A DNA stretch of 31,939 nucleotides from contig CAJUQV010000028.1 in assembly GCA_910588335.1 (NCBI GenBank), forward strand, positions 1 to 31,939, in the 5' to 3' direction. The notes beneath the pieces were generated by a model that saw only the letters and a list, made by a program, of their open reading frames with translations, made no database searches and had not been told where the DNA came from. Source of the stretch: an uncultured Ruminiclostridium sp. (GTDB lineage: Bacteria; Bacillota; Clostridia; Oscillospirales; Ruminococcaceae). The position numbers and the translations under genes were made by a program. Positions 14,050 to 22,276 of this stretch are shown in pieces. Position 1 is the stretch's first letter. Each line of letters starts with the position of its first letter.

Positions 14050-15996
14050 TTACAGTACGGTTTTTTCGTCATTTTCCTTTTTCAGCATATTACACAATTC
14101 CGTAATTCCCATCTTACCGATGTCCCCGCGCTTGCGGCAGCGGACGGAAGCGTTCTTTTCTTCAACCTCGCTGTCGCCTACAACTAACATATAGTTAATC
14201 TTATTCATCTGAGCTTCACGGATCTTATAGCCTATCTTCTCATTTCTGGTGTCAATTTCATAACGGATACCTATATCGTCCAGAGCTTTTGCGATTTCAT
14301 AACAGAAATCATTGTGACGGTCGGCAATAGGCAGTATTTTTACCTGTGTGGGAGACATCCAAAGAGGCAGCGCTCCCGCGTATTTTTCAAGTACATAGGC
14401 CAGAGTTCTTTCGTAACAGCCTAAGCTTGTGCGGTGGATAATATAGGGATTCTTCTTCGTACCGTCCACGTCCACATATTCCATATCAAAAAGCTTGGCC
14501 AAAAGCATATCTATCTGTATTGTTACAAGGGTGTCCTCCTTGCCGAATACGTTTTTGTACTGGATATCCAGCTTGGGACCGTAAAATGCGGCTTCGTCTA
14601 TGCCTATGGTGTATTCCACGCCCAAATCATCCAAAATCGTCTTCATTGTGGACTGAGCCAGTTCCCACTGCTCCGCGGTACCCTCGTACTTGTTCTTTGG
14701 GTTGGCGGGATCCCACTGGGAGAAGCGGAAGGTGCAGTCCTCAAGAAGTCCCACGGTTCCAAGCATATACTTTGCCAATTCAAGACAGTTTTTGAATTCT
14801 TCCTCAAGCTGTTCGGGGCGCAGTATATAGTGTCCCTCGGAAATTGTAAACTGCCTTACTCTTATAAGACCGTGCATTTCGCCGCTGTCTTCGTTGCGGA
14901 AAAGTGTGGAAGTCTCGGTCAGGCGCATGGGGAGGTCGCGGTAAGAGCGCTGACGATTAAGAAAAACCTGATACTGGAAAGGACACGTCATGGGGCGAAG
15001 CGCAAAGCACTCTTTTGTTTCGTCGTCGGGGTCGCCTAACACAAACATTCCGTCAAGATAATGATCCCAATGCCCCGAAATTTTATAAAGCTCTCTTTTT
15101 GCCATATAAGGGGTTTTGGTAAGCTGACAGCCGTTTTTTGCCTCAACATCCTCCACCCATCTCTGCATTATCTGTATTACTTTTGCGCCTTTTGGCAGCA
15201 ATATGGGCAGACCTTGTCCAATATAGTCGACGGTAGTAAAGTATTCAAGCTCTCTTCCTATCTTGTTGTGGTCGCGTTTTTTGGCTTCCTCCACCTTGTC
15301 CAGATATTCCTGAAGTTCAGAGGCTTTGGGGAAAGCGGTGCCATAGATACGGGAAAGCATCTTGTTTTTTGCGTCGCCTCTCCAGTAGGAGCCGGTTACC
15401 GACGTGAGCTTAAAGGCTTTTATCGGCGAAACATTCATAAGATGAGGGCCGGCGCAAAGGTCGGTAAACTCCCCCTGAGTATAGAAGCTTATGTCCTCTC
15501 CCTTGTCGGCGTGTTCCTTACACAGTTCAACTTTATACGGCTCTTTCTCCTCCTCCAATTTTTTCATGGCCTCGGAAGGGGAAAGGTAAAATTGTACAGG
15601 CTCCGCGCCCTCTTTAACGATTTTTTTCATCTCCGCCTCGATTTTAACAAGGTCGTCGGCGGTAAAAGGGGTTTCCACGTCAAAATCATAATAAAAGCCG
15701 TTTTCAATAGCGGGACCGATGGCAAGCTTTGCGTTTGGGAAAAGTCTCTTGACAGCCTGCGCCAATATATGGGAAGCAGTGTGGCGGAATGCCTTTCTGC
15801 CGTCCTCGTCGTCGAATGTAAGTATTTCAAGCGAGGAGTCCTTATCGATGCAAGTTCGCAGATCACACACTTTTCCGTCTATTTTTGCGGCACAGGCAGC
15901 TCTCGCCAGACCCGCGCTTATGTCTTTGGCAATGTCGTAAGCGGTGGTTCCGCTTTGATACTCCTTTACGACGTTGTCTTTCAAGGTGATAAGCAT
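14050..15996 (-). CDS. thrS: Threonyl-tRNA synthetase
   Basis: ThrRS attaches threonine to tRNA-Thr in the cytosol. The 648-residue product has the expected order: TGS domain (1-62), editing-like second domain (about 63-230, with HTASHILAQAVKRLFP), class II catalytic core (about 245-535) and anticodon-binding domain (about 540-640). Zinc ligands appear as Cys in RPMTCPFQYQVF, His in FTISEGHYI and His in IHRTSLG; the PFQYQ and QFTISEGH wording is that of a ThrRS variant seen in Clostridia rather than the E. coli form. The frame extends to 16083, but GGAGG sits just before tandem ATGs at 15999 and 15996; the second gives the usual MLITLKDN start. No T-box motif is visible in the leader. Confidence 0.96.
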   Translation of the reverse strand: MLITLKDNVVKEYQSGTTAYDIAKDISAGLARAACAAKIDGKVCDLRTCIDKDSSLEILTFDDEDGRKAFRHTASHILAQAVKRLFPNAKLAIGPAIENGFYYDFDVETPFTADDLVKIEAEMKKIVKEGAEPVQFYLSPSEAMKKLEEEKEPYKVELCKEHADKGEDISFYTQGEFTDLCAGPHLMNVSPIKAFKLTSVTGSYWRGDAKNKMLSRIYGTAFPKASELQEYLDKVEEAKKRDHNKIGRELEYFTTVDYIGQGLPILLPKGAKVIQIMQRWVEDVEAKNGCQLTKTPYMAKRELYKISGHWDHYLDGMFVLGDPDDETKECFALRPMTCPFQYQVFLNRQRSYRDLPMRLTETSTLFRNEDSGEMHGLIRVRQFTISEGHYILRPEQLEEEFKNCLELAKYMLGTVGLLEDCTFRFSQWDPANPKNKYEGTAEQWELAQSTMKTILDDLGVEYTIGIDEAAFYGPKLDIQYKNVFGKEDTLVTIQIDMLLAKLFDMEYVDVDGTKKNPYIIHRTSLGCYERTLAYVLEKYAGALPLWMSPTQVKILPIADRHNDFCYEIAKALDDIGIRYEIDTRNEKIGYKIREAQMNKINYMLVVGDSEVEEKNASVRCRKRGDIGKMGITELCNMLKKENDEKTVL

Positions 15997-16046
15997 CATC
16001 AATTCCTCCGTTTTATTTTTTATATTTCGGGAGCATTTACATTTAA

Positions 16047-16141
16047 TACTAATCTTTGTATGGAAAATAATACGGATGATCAAAGATCAGTGCTTATGGT
16101 GCAATCTTTAATCAAGTGTACAACTTGATTAAAGATTGGTA
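16047..16141 (+). mobile_element. Two-hairpin TACYAATC short element in the thrS leader
   Basis: A 95-bp element flanked by TAA on both sides (16044-16046, 16142-16144). Hairpin 1 is ACTAATCTTTG (16048-16058) with CAAAGATCAGT (16081-16091), one mismatch. The linker reads GTGCTTATGGTGC. Hairpin 2 is a near-perfect CAATCTTTAATCAAGT/ACTTGATTAAAGATTG stem with a short loop. It is the reverse-complement relative of 19023-19125. It lies between the thrS promoter (16176-16204) and thrS, so it is transcribed as part of the thrS 5' UTR. Confidence 0.88.
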
Positions 16142-16175
16142 TAAATATATTAAATATTAAATGTCACCTTTGATT

Positions 16176-16204
16176 ATTTTATCACTTTATGGGGAAAATG
16201 TCAA
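16176..16204 (-). promoter_or_regulatory. Promoter of thrS
   Basis: On the minus strand TTGACA (plus 16199-16204) and TAAAAT (plus 16176-16181) are 17 bp apart, with TGA before the -10 (extended form). The resulting leader of about 170 nt contains the short element at 16047-16141. Confidence 0.85.
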
Positions 16205-16273
16205 TGGAAATAAGCAATTTTAGATTTTTCCGTTTCGATAGCAAAAAAGATGGTAAAGACGCCACAAAAAAAC

Positions 16274-16302
16274 TTGCAATATATGAAAAAATTTGTTATA
16301 AT
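16274..16302 (+). promoter_or_regulatory. Promoter of the 16.3-18.9 kb gene group
   Basis: TTGCAA (16274-16279) and TATAAT (16297-16302) are 17 bp apart, with TGT before the -10 box. It is divergent from the thrS promoter and points to the degenerate vWA-type gene. Confidence 0.8.
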
Positions 16303-16348
16303 ATTAACGGTAAGTTATAATTTCAGAATTGGTTTCGGAGGTCATATT

Positions 16349-16951
16349 ATGGACAATAATTTACATGAGCTGGTGTTTGTTTTGGATCACAGCGCGGAAA
16401 TAAAGAATTTATATGACGACGCAGAAAATGGATTTAAAGCTTTTATAGCGTCACAGAAGAAAGCCGTAACTTCCACAGCCTTTACACTTGACGTTTTTGG
16501 CAGCGAATATGTTACTGTATTTGACAACACGCCGATTGAAAAAGTAAAATTATCAAAGGAGATTTTTCCCTTAAGCGGCGTTTGCTCCCTTATTGATTCC
16601 GCAGAAAAAGCCATATATGACGTAGGCGAACGGTTGAACAGAACTTATGAGGGATGCCGTCCTTCAAAGGTGATAGTGACGTTTGTGACATTCGGAAGAG
16701 ATAACGCCAGTAAAAAGCATACTTACAACGAACTTGCGGAAATAATAAAGCGGCAGACCGAAGTGTATAAATGGAGTTTCTTTCTTATTACCGATTTTTC
16801 AATAAATATGGAAAAAATGAATATCCCAGAAGAAAATACCATTATAATAAAGAAAAACGAACCCGACTGTTTCACAAGAGCCTACGAAGAGCTTGATAAA
16901 AAGATTTCTTCTTTAAGAGCCAAGGTTCTTGAAGAAAACACTCAAGGATAA
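16349..16951 (+). CDS. vWA-like protein with degenerate metal site
   Basis: The 200-residue product has the outline of a von Willebrand factor A domain: LVFVLDHSAEI at 8-18, VTVFDNTPIEKV at about 55-66, PLSGVCSLIDSAEKAI at about 74-89 and VTFVTFGRDNASKKHTYNEL at about 110-129. In ordinary bacterial vWA proteins these are DxSxS, the Thr of GGTTAL and the Asp of TDGEEN; here they read DHSAE, GVCS and TFGRD, so the metal-ion site looks lost. GGAGG precedes the ATG at 16349; the frame extends to 16250 but that includes the promoter. No signal peptide, so cytosolic. It heads a likely unit with the next gene. The fold call is by motif pattern only. Confidence 0.6.
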   Translation: MDNNLHELVFVLDHSAEIKNLYDDAENGFKAFIASQKKAVTSTAFTLDVFGSEYVTVFDNTPIEKVKLSKEIFPLSGVCSLIDSAEKAIYDVGERLNRTYEGCRPSKVIVTFVTFGRDNASKKHTYNELAEIIKRQTEVYKWSFFLITDFSINMEKMNIPEENTIIIKKNEPDCFTRAYEELDKKISSLRAKVLEENTQG

Positions 16952-17020
16952 TCCAAATCTTGTGAAAACAGGTTTTTATAACCGTGTAAAAAAATTATTT
17001 CAAAAAGAAAGGACGCATAA

Positions 17021-17644
17021 ATGACACAGGCACAGATTACGGAGATTGCGTCAACAGTTAACGCCGCTTCCGATTCCATTTATGAAGCCTTGAAGTACAT
17101 TTATTTTATTTGCTGTGAGGATTTTTATAAAATAAACGTTAAAGATGTTTTCAAAATTTCATTGAGCAATGTTACCGACAGCAGAATATTAAGCAACTTA
17201 GGCTTCAAGCTTTATCCCGATATGATAGGCGACCTTAGAGACCCGCATTTTGAAGAGGTAAAGAAACTCATCAGCTATGCCTTTGCCGTAAGGCTCCCTT
17301 TTGTAAAAAAATATCTTCCGCCCAAGTCAAGCTTTACCGACGGAGATCTAAAGGATATGTTCAGAGCGCTTTGCAACACCGGAGCCAAAAATCTGGACAA
17401 TATTATAAAAGCGGATTTTAAAACAAATCTAAAAACCGCCGCAAAGCTTAAAGACGAAGACGAACCTGTTTTTGATACCGAATGGTTCAAAACCTGGGTA
17501 TATGCCTACGGAAAAGAATTCGCTGTAATAAACAACAAGAATATGTTCTTTTTGGGCTGCACCGACGCGCTGTTTGCCTTGTATTGGGCTGCGCTTACTG
17601 ATAAGTTGGTGGATATTATAAAAAGGTCTATTGTTGTTTATTGA
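17021..17644 (+). CDS. Unknown soluble protein
   Basis: A 207-residue product without signal peptide or clear membrane helices, apart from a moderately hydrophobic stretch near the C-terminus (NMFFLGCTDALFALYWAAL). GAAAGGA lies about 9 nt upstream of the ATG. No motif or family is recognised. It lies 69 bp after the vWA-like gene with no terminator between them, so the two are probably co-transcribed and may work together. The esterase gene follows at once. Confidence 0.6.
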   Translation: MTQAQITEIASTVNAASDSIYEALKYIYFICCEDFYKINVKDVFKISLSNVTDSRILSNLGFKLYPDMIGDLRDPHFEEVKKLISYAFAVRLPFVKKYLPPKSSFTDGDLKDMFRALCNTGAKNLDNIIKADFKTNLKTAAKLKDEDEPVFDTEWFKTWVYAYGKEFAVINNKNMFFLGCTDALFALYWAALTDKLVDIIKRSIVVY

Positions 17645-17684
17645 AATTTTATTTACATTGTTTAAAAAGGCAGGTGCAAAAAAA

Positions 17685-18875
17685 TTGAAATTCACAAAAG
17701 CTGCGCTTTTGTGCTTTACCGCAGTTTTTGCCTTATTGTCGGTAGGCTGCGCAAACAAAGCCGTCTGCGGGAATAATAATACCGAAAGTGAGAAACCTGA
17801 TATGGATCTGAGCAAGGAAATTGCCTATACGGCAAGCCGGGAAAACGTAAAGTTGTTGGGACGTACATATTTTGACGGGAATATTTTGTACTGCGCTCTC
17901 TCCGGAACGGGTGCAGAGTTCCGTTTTACCGGAACACAATGCTCCCTCACTGTAAAAGGAGACTCAAACAGTTCAAATTCGGAAGCCAAGGACAACCACG
18001 CGCGAATCGGCATTTATCTCGACGGCGAAAGGGTAATCGACGATATGATTGACGAAAGCGAGAAAAGTTACGAGGTTTTTAAAGCCGAGGAACCAAGGGA
18101 GGTTACCGTTTCGGTGGTCAAGCTTTCGGAATCGCCTATGTCAACCGTGGGAATTAAAGAAATAAAATGCGTGGGAAGTACAATCAGGCCCACCGAAAAC
18201 AAGGATACATTGATTGAGTTTGTCGGAGATTCCATAACCTGTGGATACGGTATTGACGATCCCGATAAGGATCACCACTTTGTCACTGCTACGGAAGACG
18301 TCACCAAGGCTTACGCTTATCTTACCGCTAAGGCTCTTGACGCCGATTATAGTATGGTATCCTTCAGCGGATACGGCATTATATCGGGGTATACGGACAA
18401 CGATAAGAAAGTTGCCGCTCAAACGGTTCCTCAGTTTTATACAAAATTAGGCTATTCATGGGGGAAAAACGGAGATTTCTCTCCTCAGGAAGCAGAATGG
18501 GACTTCAGCGGCCGTCAGCCCGATCTGGTGGTTGTGAATCTGGGCACAAACGATGACAGCTACACTCAAAACGATATGGAAAGGCAATCCGAATATTCGG
18601 AAAAATATACCGAATTTCTGAAGCTTATAAGAGAAAAAAATCCCGACGCGCGTATTCTGTGCGTTTTGGGTGTAATGGGTGACAGGCTTTATCCATTCGT
18701 GGAAAAGGCCGTGGAGGATTTCGCGCAGCAGACCGGCGATAATAAAGTTTCGTCGTTCAGGCTTACGCCGCAATCGGCAAGAGACGGATATTCGGCGGAT
18801 TGGCACCCATCGGTTAAAACCCATGAGAAAACAGCTGAAAATGTAGCGGAAGAAATTAAAAGGCTGATGAATTAG
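17685..18875 (+). CDS. SGNH-hydrolase lipoprotein, CE2-like carbohydrate esterase
   Basis: Probably removes acetyl groups from plant polysaccharides or their oligomers at the cell surface. From a TTG at 17685 the 396-residue product begins MKFTKAALLCFTAVFALLSV with lipobox Cys22. An N-terminal beta-rich region (about 45-165) is followed by an SGNH domain: block I EFVGDSITCGYG with Ser183, GTND at 287-290, and DWHPS with Asp372/His374. An N-terminal sheet domain before an SGNH domain is the CE2 layout. The frame is open from 17631, but only the 17685 start gives a clean signal peptide, with AGGCAGG upstream. It closes the group and is followed by a terminator at 18911. The substrate is inferred. 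Confidence 0.8.
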   Translation: MKFTKAALLCFTAVFALLSVGCANKAVCGNNNTESEKPDMDLSKEIAYTASRENVKLLGRTYFDGNILYCALSGTGAEFRFTGTQCSLTVKGDSNSSNSEAKDNHARIGIYLDGERVIDDMIDESEKSYEVFKAEEPREVTVSVVKLSESPMSTVGIKEIKCVGSTIRPTENKDTLIEFVGDSITCGYGIDDPDKDHHFVTATEDVTKAYAYLTAKALDADYSMVSFSGYGIISGYTDNDKKVAAQTVPQFYTKLGYSWGKNGDFSPQEAEWDFSGRQPDLVVVNLGTNDDSYTQNDMERQSEYSEKYTEFLKLIREKNPDARILCVLGVMGDRLYPFVEKAVEDFAQQTGDNKVSSFRLTPQSARDGYSADWHPSVKTHEKTAENVAEEIKRLMN

Positions 18876-18910
18876 ATTTAAATTTTGAAAAAGGAATATA
18901 AAAAACTCAG

Positions 18911-18953
18911 AAAACTGCAATCACTGCCAAAAGAGGTTATGATTGCAGTTTTT
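18911..18953 (+). terminator. Terminator after the CE2-like esterase gene
   Basis: AAAACTGCAATCA (18911-18923) pairs with TGATTGCAGTTTT (18940-18952), a 13-bp stem with 16-nt loop ending in five T. The left-hand A-run would give a weaker terminator in reverse. A second small hairpin (CCGCC/GGCGG) lies near 18996-19010. Confidence 0.85.
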
Positions 18954-19022
18954 GTGCTATAAATTCAAAAATAATAACCGGTGCCGCATGTCTCCCGCCT
19001 TTTAGGCGGCATGGGTTTATTA

Positions 19023-19125
19023 TACCAATCTTTAATCAAGTTGTAGACTTGATTAAAGATTGCACCCTAAGCACTAATCTTTGATCATTCGTATTATTTG
19101 TCTATACCTTAATCAAAGATTAGTA
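19023..19125 (-). mobile_element. Most complete two-hairpin TACYAATC short element
   Basis: A 103-bp element flanked by TTA on both sides (19020-19022, 19126-19128). In plus-strand order: hairpin CAATCTTTAATCAAGT/ACTTGATTAAAGATTG (19026-19041/19047-19062, perfect 16 bp, 5-nt loop), linker CACCCTAAGC, and hairpin ACTAATCTTTGAT/ATCAAAGATTAGT (19073-19085/19112-19124, perfect 13 bp, 26-nt loop). No ORF. It is the best reference copy for the family and lies between the esterase terminator and the tRNA-Leu promoter. Confidence 0.9.
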
Positions 19126-19248
19126 TTAGATTTAATTTGGAGAGATATATTGTCCCAACTTCATGGGGAACCACAACAAAGTCGATCGGGAAAACAGACG
19201 TAGGATTAAAAAATTTTTTAAAAATTTCTATTTTTTTTAAAAAAGGTA

Positions 19249-19277
19249 TTGACAATTTAAAAAAAAATTGGTATAAT
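19249..19277 (+). promoter_or_regulatory. Promoter of tRNA-Leu
   Basis: TTGACA at 19249-19254 and TATAAT at 19272-19277 are both perfect consensus with 17-bp spacing, as expected for a stable-RNA promoter. The tRNA begins 35 bp after the -10 box. Confidence 0.92.
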
Positions 19278-19312
19278 ATAAAAGCTGTAAACAACAAGTA
19301 CATACCTTATAT

Positions 19313-19398
19313 GCGGAGGTGGCGGAATGGCAGACGCGCTACTTTGAGGGGGTAGTGGGAGTATTCTCGTGTGGGTTCAAGTCCCATTCTCCGCACCA
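19313..19398 (+). tRNA. tRNA-Leu (anticodon GAG)
   Basis: An 86-nt tRNA gene with encoded CCA. Acceptor GCGGAGG (19313-19319) pairs with TCTCCGC (19388-19394, one G-U), then discriminator A and CCA (19396-19398). The anticodon stem CTACT/GGTAG holds the loop TTGAGGG, giving anticodon GAG (reads CUC and CUU) with G37. The long variable arm (GAG/CTC stem) is the class II mark of tRNA-Leu. T-arm GTGGG-TTCAAGT-CCCAT is standard. It is transcribed alone, with its own promoter and terminator. Confidence 0.95.
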
Positions 19399-19413
19399 TG
19401 ATGTTGTGAATAA

Positions 19414-19467
19414 AAAATAATATTCCCACAAACGATTTTGCATAGCCGTTTGTGGGAATATTATTTT
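19414..19467 (+). terminator. Terminator of tRNA-Leu
   Basis: A perfect 21-bp inverted repeat (19414-19434/19447-19467; left arm ends CCCACAAACG) with a 12-nt loop, starting 15 nt after the tRNA CCA and ending in TTTT. It is unusually long for a terminator, so it could also be an inserted hairpin used as one. Confidence 0.75.
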
Positions 19468-19530
19468 GCTAAAAACAGGACTTAAACCATCCCCTACAAA
19501 ATTTTCTTGGATGAATTTGTTCAGATTTCA

Positions 19531-19566
19531 CATAATTATTTGTCTTTACCTTGACCAAAATTAGTA
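19531..19566 (-). mobile_element. Right-end fragment of a TACYAATC short element
   Basis: ATTATTTGTCTTTACCTTG and AAATTAGTA match the loop and right arm of 19023-19125 with a few changes, and TTA follows (19567-19569). The left half is missing. It stops 16 bp before the surviving frame of the IS transposase remnant. Confidence 0.6.
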
Positions 19567-19582
19567 TTAAGCATAGATTTAA

Positions 19583-20045
19583 CATCAATCAGGGTTCACC
19601 AAAGCTCTAACGGGGAAAAACTCTGAAAATAAGACTGTAGGTATGTCATGGGAAGGAATAATTACAAAAATCCATGCTGTAGTAGATGGTTTGGGAAATC
19701 CCGTTGAGTTTCTGCTTAGCTGTAGAAATGACCATGATTCAACACATGCCATTGAACTGTTAAATAGAGTTGATATATCCGGAAGCAATGTTCTTGGAGA
19801 TAAAACTTATGGCTATGAGAAAATCCATGAAAACATTACAGAACAAAATGCCTCTTATACTTATCCTTCCCGGATCTTGTGATTCTGAACAATGATTCTG
19901 CGATTGGTGGGTTTGTAAAGAGTGCCCCCTTGTTTAATGCTTTTTTCAAAAATTAAAATGGTTTCTCAGAATTGCCATACTTTACGACAAACTTGACTCC
20001 TCATTTCTCGGCTTATTTATCTTGCTTCTATTTCTATTTTGTTAA
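19583..20045 (+). pseudogene. IS5-type (DDE) transposase remnant
   Basis: The first part is open from 19583 to 19882 and reads ITKIHAVVDGLGNPVEFLL, NDHDSTHAIELLNRVDI and GSNVLGDKTYG, the catalytic-core wording of IS5-family transposases, including the D of VVDG and the D of GDKTYG. After a frameshift the tail continues in another frame from about 19899: CDWWVCKECPLV, a stop at 19935-19937, then CFFQKLKWFLRIAILYDKLD to a TAA at 20043. The N-terminal third and both ends of the IS are gone, and SRGG has become SWEG. A dead insertion sequence next to tRNA-Leu. Confidence 0.85.
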
Positions 20046-20332
20046 TGTAGAACAATTTTTTTATTTTTAAAACAAGGCCTAATTCCACTTTTTTTCTGTT
20101 AAAACGTTTTTGCTTGTTCTCATGTCAATTCTTCCTTTCTTTTTGGATTTTATTGACATTTACATGGTTCGTTATTCAGACTCAAAATTATGCTTTATTG
20201 TTTATTTAACTCATGTTTTATTTTAAGAGTTGTTCAGTAAAAATCGATTTACGTGGTTTTATTTAAAACGGAAACTTCTTAAATGCGGACTACAAGTACT
20301 TGATTTTAAAATCGAACTTATTGAGATGTAAA
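20046..20332. other. AT-rich gene-free stretch
   Basis: No ORF, tRNA or strong hairpin is visible between the transposase remnant and the terminator at 20333. It may include the eroded right end of the IS, but I cannot identify a terminal repeat. Confidence 0.5.
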
Positions 20333-20362
20333 AAGCGGCGAGACTTTTCTTTCTCGCCGCTT
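20333..20362 (-). terminator. Terminator of the sugar ABC transporter genes
   Basis: AAGCGGCGAGA (20333-20343) and TCTCGCCGCTT (20352-20362) form an 11-bp GC-rich stem. On the minus strand it is followed by TTTTT (AAA at plus 20331-20333 and upstream), about 80 nt after the stop of the last permease gene. Confidence 0.85.
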
Positions 20363-20441
20363 GATTTTGCATTTTGCTTATTTTTAATAAAATTTTATCA
20401 CTCTGTTGAAATTTTGCGTTTTACTTGTCATACAACAAACA

Positions 20442-21326
20442 TCAACCCTTTACAGCGCCTAATGCCACACCCTTGACAATATGCTTGGAAAGCGCGATAT
20501 ATACAATGACAACGGGTATTATCGAAAGCAGAATCATCATATAAACCTCACCTATATCGCAGTTCTGTGACTGTATCTTCTGTCGGAGAGTGGCATTGAC
20601 GATAGGCAAAGTCCACATTTCCGATTTGCTCAGAACAAGCGCGGGTGTAAAGAAGTTGTTCCATGATGAAACAAACGCGAAAATCATCTGAACGGCAATA
20701 GCCGGCTTAAGCATAGGAAGCGCTATTGTGTTAAATGTCATAAATTCTCCGGAGCCGTCCACACGTGCCGCCTCGATAACCTCCATGGGAAGGGAGCTTT
20801 CGATATACTGCTTCATATAAAAGAATACGGAAGGAGCGGCGATGGCCGGAATAATCAGCGGCCAGTATGTGTTGGTCATATGGAATTTTCCGACTAACTG
20901 AACAAAACCCACAGCCGCCACCTGCGTGGGAATAGTCATAATTACCATTATGAAATTAAAAGCGAATTTTTTTAGTTTAAAATCATAAACATGTATACCG
21001 TAGGCCGTCATTGCCGAAAAATAGGAGGTCAGAATACAGGAAGACGCCGCGATTATAAAGCTGTTAAGCATGCTGCGGGGAAGGGTGAAAAGCGCGGTGT
21101 CGTTCCATGCGGTTTTGAAATTGATGAGAAAGTGACCGCCGGGTATCGGATCAAAACCCGCCTGCAATGACGAATTGGAATGAGTGGAGTTGAGAATCAG
21201 CAGTATCAGCGGAAAAAGCGCCAGAAGCGTTACCAGTATAAGGAAAATATACGCGGCCGTCCTCGCGGCTGTAAGCTTTCCTTTTGCATTTGCGTTGCTG
21301 CGAATAGTTTGTTCCTTTATTGCCAT
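20442..21326 (-). CDS. Carbohydrate ABC transporter permease (MalG type, CUT1)
   Basis: One of two membrane subunits of a binding-protein-dependent sugar importer. The 294-residue protein has a cytoplasmic N-terminus, six predicted membrane helices (first at about 24-46) and the EAA loop EAARVDGSGEFMTFNTIALP (about residues 194-213) that docks the ATPase. The C-terminal VKGVALGAVKG tail is typical of the MalG subgroup. It starts 5 nt after the end of the MalF-type gene, so the two are co-translated. No ATPase gene is present in the window, which suggests use of a shared MsmX/MsmK-type ATPase coded elsewhere. Substrate unknown. Confidence 0.92.
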   Translation of the reverse strand: MAIKEQTIRSNANAKGKLTAARTAAYIFLILVTLLALFPLILLILNSTHSNSSLQAGFDPIPGGHFLINFKTAWNDTALFTLPRSMLNSFIIAASSCILTSYFSAMTAYGIHVYDFKLKKFAFNFIMVIMTIPTQVAAVGFVQLVGKFHMTNTYWPLIIPAIAAPSVFFYMKQYIESSLPMEVIEAARVDGSGEFMTFNTIALPMLKPAIAVQMIFAFVSSWNNFFTPALVLSKSEMWTLPIVNATLRQKIQSQNCDIGEVYMMILLSIIPVVIVYIALSKHIVKGVALGAVKG

Positions 21327-21331
21327 TGCCG

Positions 21332-22276
21332 TTACGCTCCCTTCTTCGTTTTTTTAGATCTTTTACCGCTGTCGGCCGCCATCGTTCTGTAAACAATCAC
21401 GCTTAGGATTCCGGTAATTATAAAGATAACAACGGACAGCGCGCCTGCCATTCCGTAATTCTTAGAGGTTCCCAGATAATTGTTAAGGTACATGATCATA
21501 GTCATGGTGCTTCTGTTTGGTGAACCTAAATACGTACCGATAACCTGAGGCACGTCGAACATCTGAAGACCGCCGATAAGAGAGGTAATGGCAACGTAAA
21601 CCATGATAGGCTTCAAAAGCGGTATCGTGATCTTGTAAAATACCTGCCATGAAGTGGCGCCGTCTATTGAAGCTGCTTCAAACAGACTCTGATCTATTCC
21701 CATAATACCCGCCATCAGGAGAATGGTGGTGTTTCCGAACCACATCAGGAAATTTATCATGGCGATTATCCCTCTGGTGGTCCACTTATTGGCGAAAAAG
21801 TCAAAGGCATCCCCGCCGGAAGACATTATAAACTGATTAAACGGACCTACTTTTGAAAACAGCATAAAAAACAGCATTGCAAACGCCGCCGCCATTATCA
21901 GGTTTGGCATATAAATAACCGTCTTAAAAAAGCTTTGCCCCTTGATTCTAAGCCTCTCACTGGTAAAAATGACCGCGAGAAGCAGAGAAAAGAGAAGCTG
22001 CGGCACTGCGCCCATAAGCCACATTATTATGGTATTGATAAAATAGGTAAAAATATCTATAGAGCCGTTTTTGTCGGGGGTAAACAATGTAACGTAATTT
22101 TCAAAACCCACGAAATTGGGGCCAACCACGTTTAGACCGGAACGGTAGTTTTCAAAAAAACTGTAATAAAAAGTAGATAAAAGTGGTATCAACTGAAATA
22201 TTATGTACACTATGAAGAACGGAGCGATGAATATGTAGCCCCATTTCGCATAGCTTACCAATTTACGCTTTTTCAT
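21332..22276 (-). CDS. Carbohydrate ABC transporter permease (MalF type, CUT1)
   Basis: Partner membrane subunit of the same importer, 314 residues from the ATG at 22276 (MKKRKLVSYAKWGYIFIAP...), which is preceded by AAAGG at 8 nt; the frame extends to 22330 but that part has no ribosome-binding site. First helix at about 13-35 with IAPFFIVYIIFQLIP, and the EAA loop EAASIDGATSWQVFYKITIP in the second half. It lies 348 bp downstream of the binding-protein gene; the spacer holds a hairpin and a short mobile element, so permease levels may be set by partial termination or RNA processing. Confidence 0.92.
   Translation of the reverse strand: MKKRKLVSYAKWGYIFIAPFFIVYIIFQLIPLLSTFYYSFFENYRSGLNVVGPNFVGFENYVTLFTPDKNGSIDIFTYFINTIIMWLMGAVPQLLFSLLLAVIFTSERLRIKGQSFFKTVIYMPNLIMAAAFAMLFFMLFSKVGPFNQFIMSSGGDAFDFFANKWTTRGIIAMINFLMWFGNTTILLMAGIMGIDQSLFEAASIDGATSWQVFYKITIPLLKPIMVYVAITSLIGGLQMFDVPQVIGTYLGSPNRSTMTMIMYLNNYLGTSKNYGMAGALSVVIFIITGILSVIVYRTMAADSGKRSKKTKKGA

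Noticed and set aside
15061..16128. Long plus-strand ORF opposite thrS
   Set aside because: Antisense shadow of thrS; product has no family resemblance and it runs through the thrS start and the short element.
15997..16210. T-box riboswitch upstream of thrS
   Set aside because: The leader lacks the TGGNACCGCG-type T-box sequence and has no terminator; the pairing seen there belongs to the short mobile element.
18986..19015. Small hairpin CCGCC-TTTTA-GGCGG flanked by CATG
   Set aside because: Only 5 bp of stem and no T-tract directly after it; not enough to call a terminator or a repeat family from one copy.
19137..19248. Possible second transposase fragment before tRNA-Leu
   Set aside because: A loose resemblance to the transposase remnant downstream (TCATGGGGAA, CGGGAAAA) does not hold in any frame.
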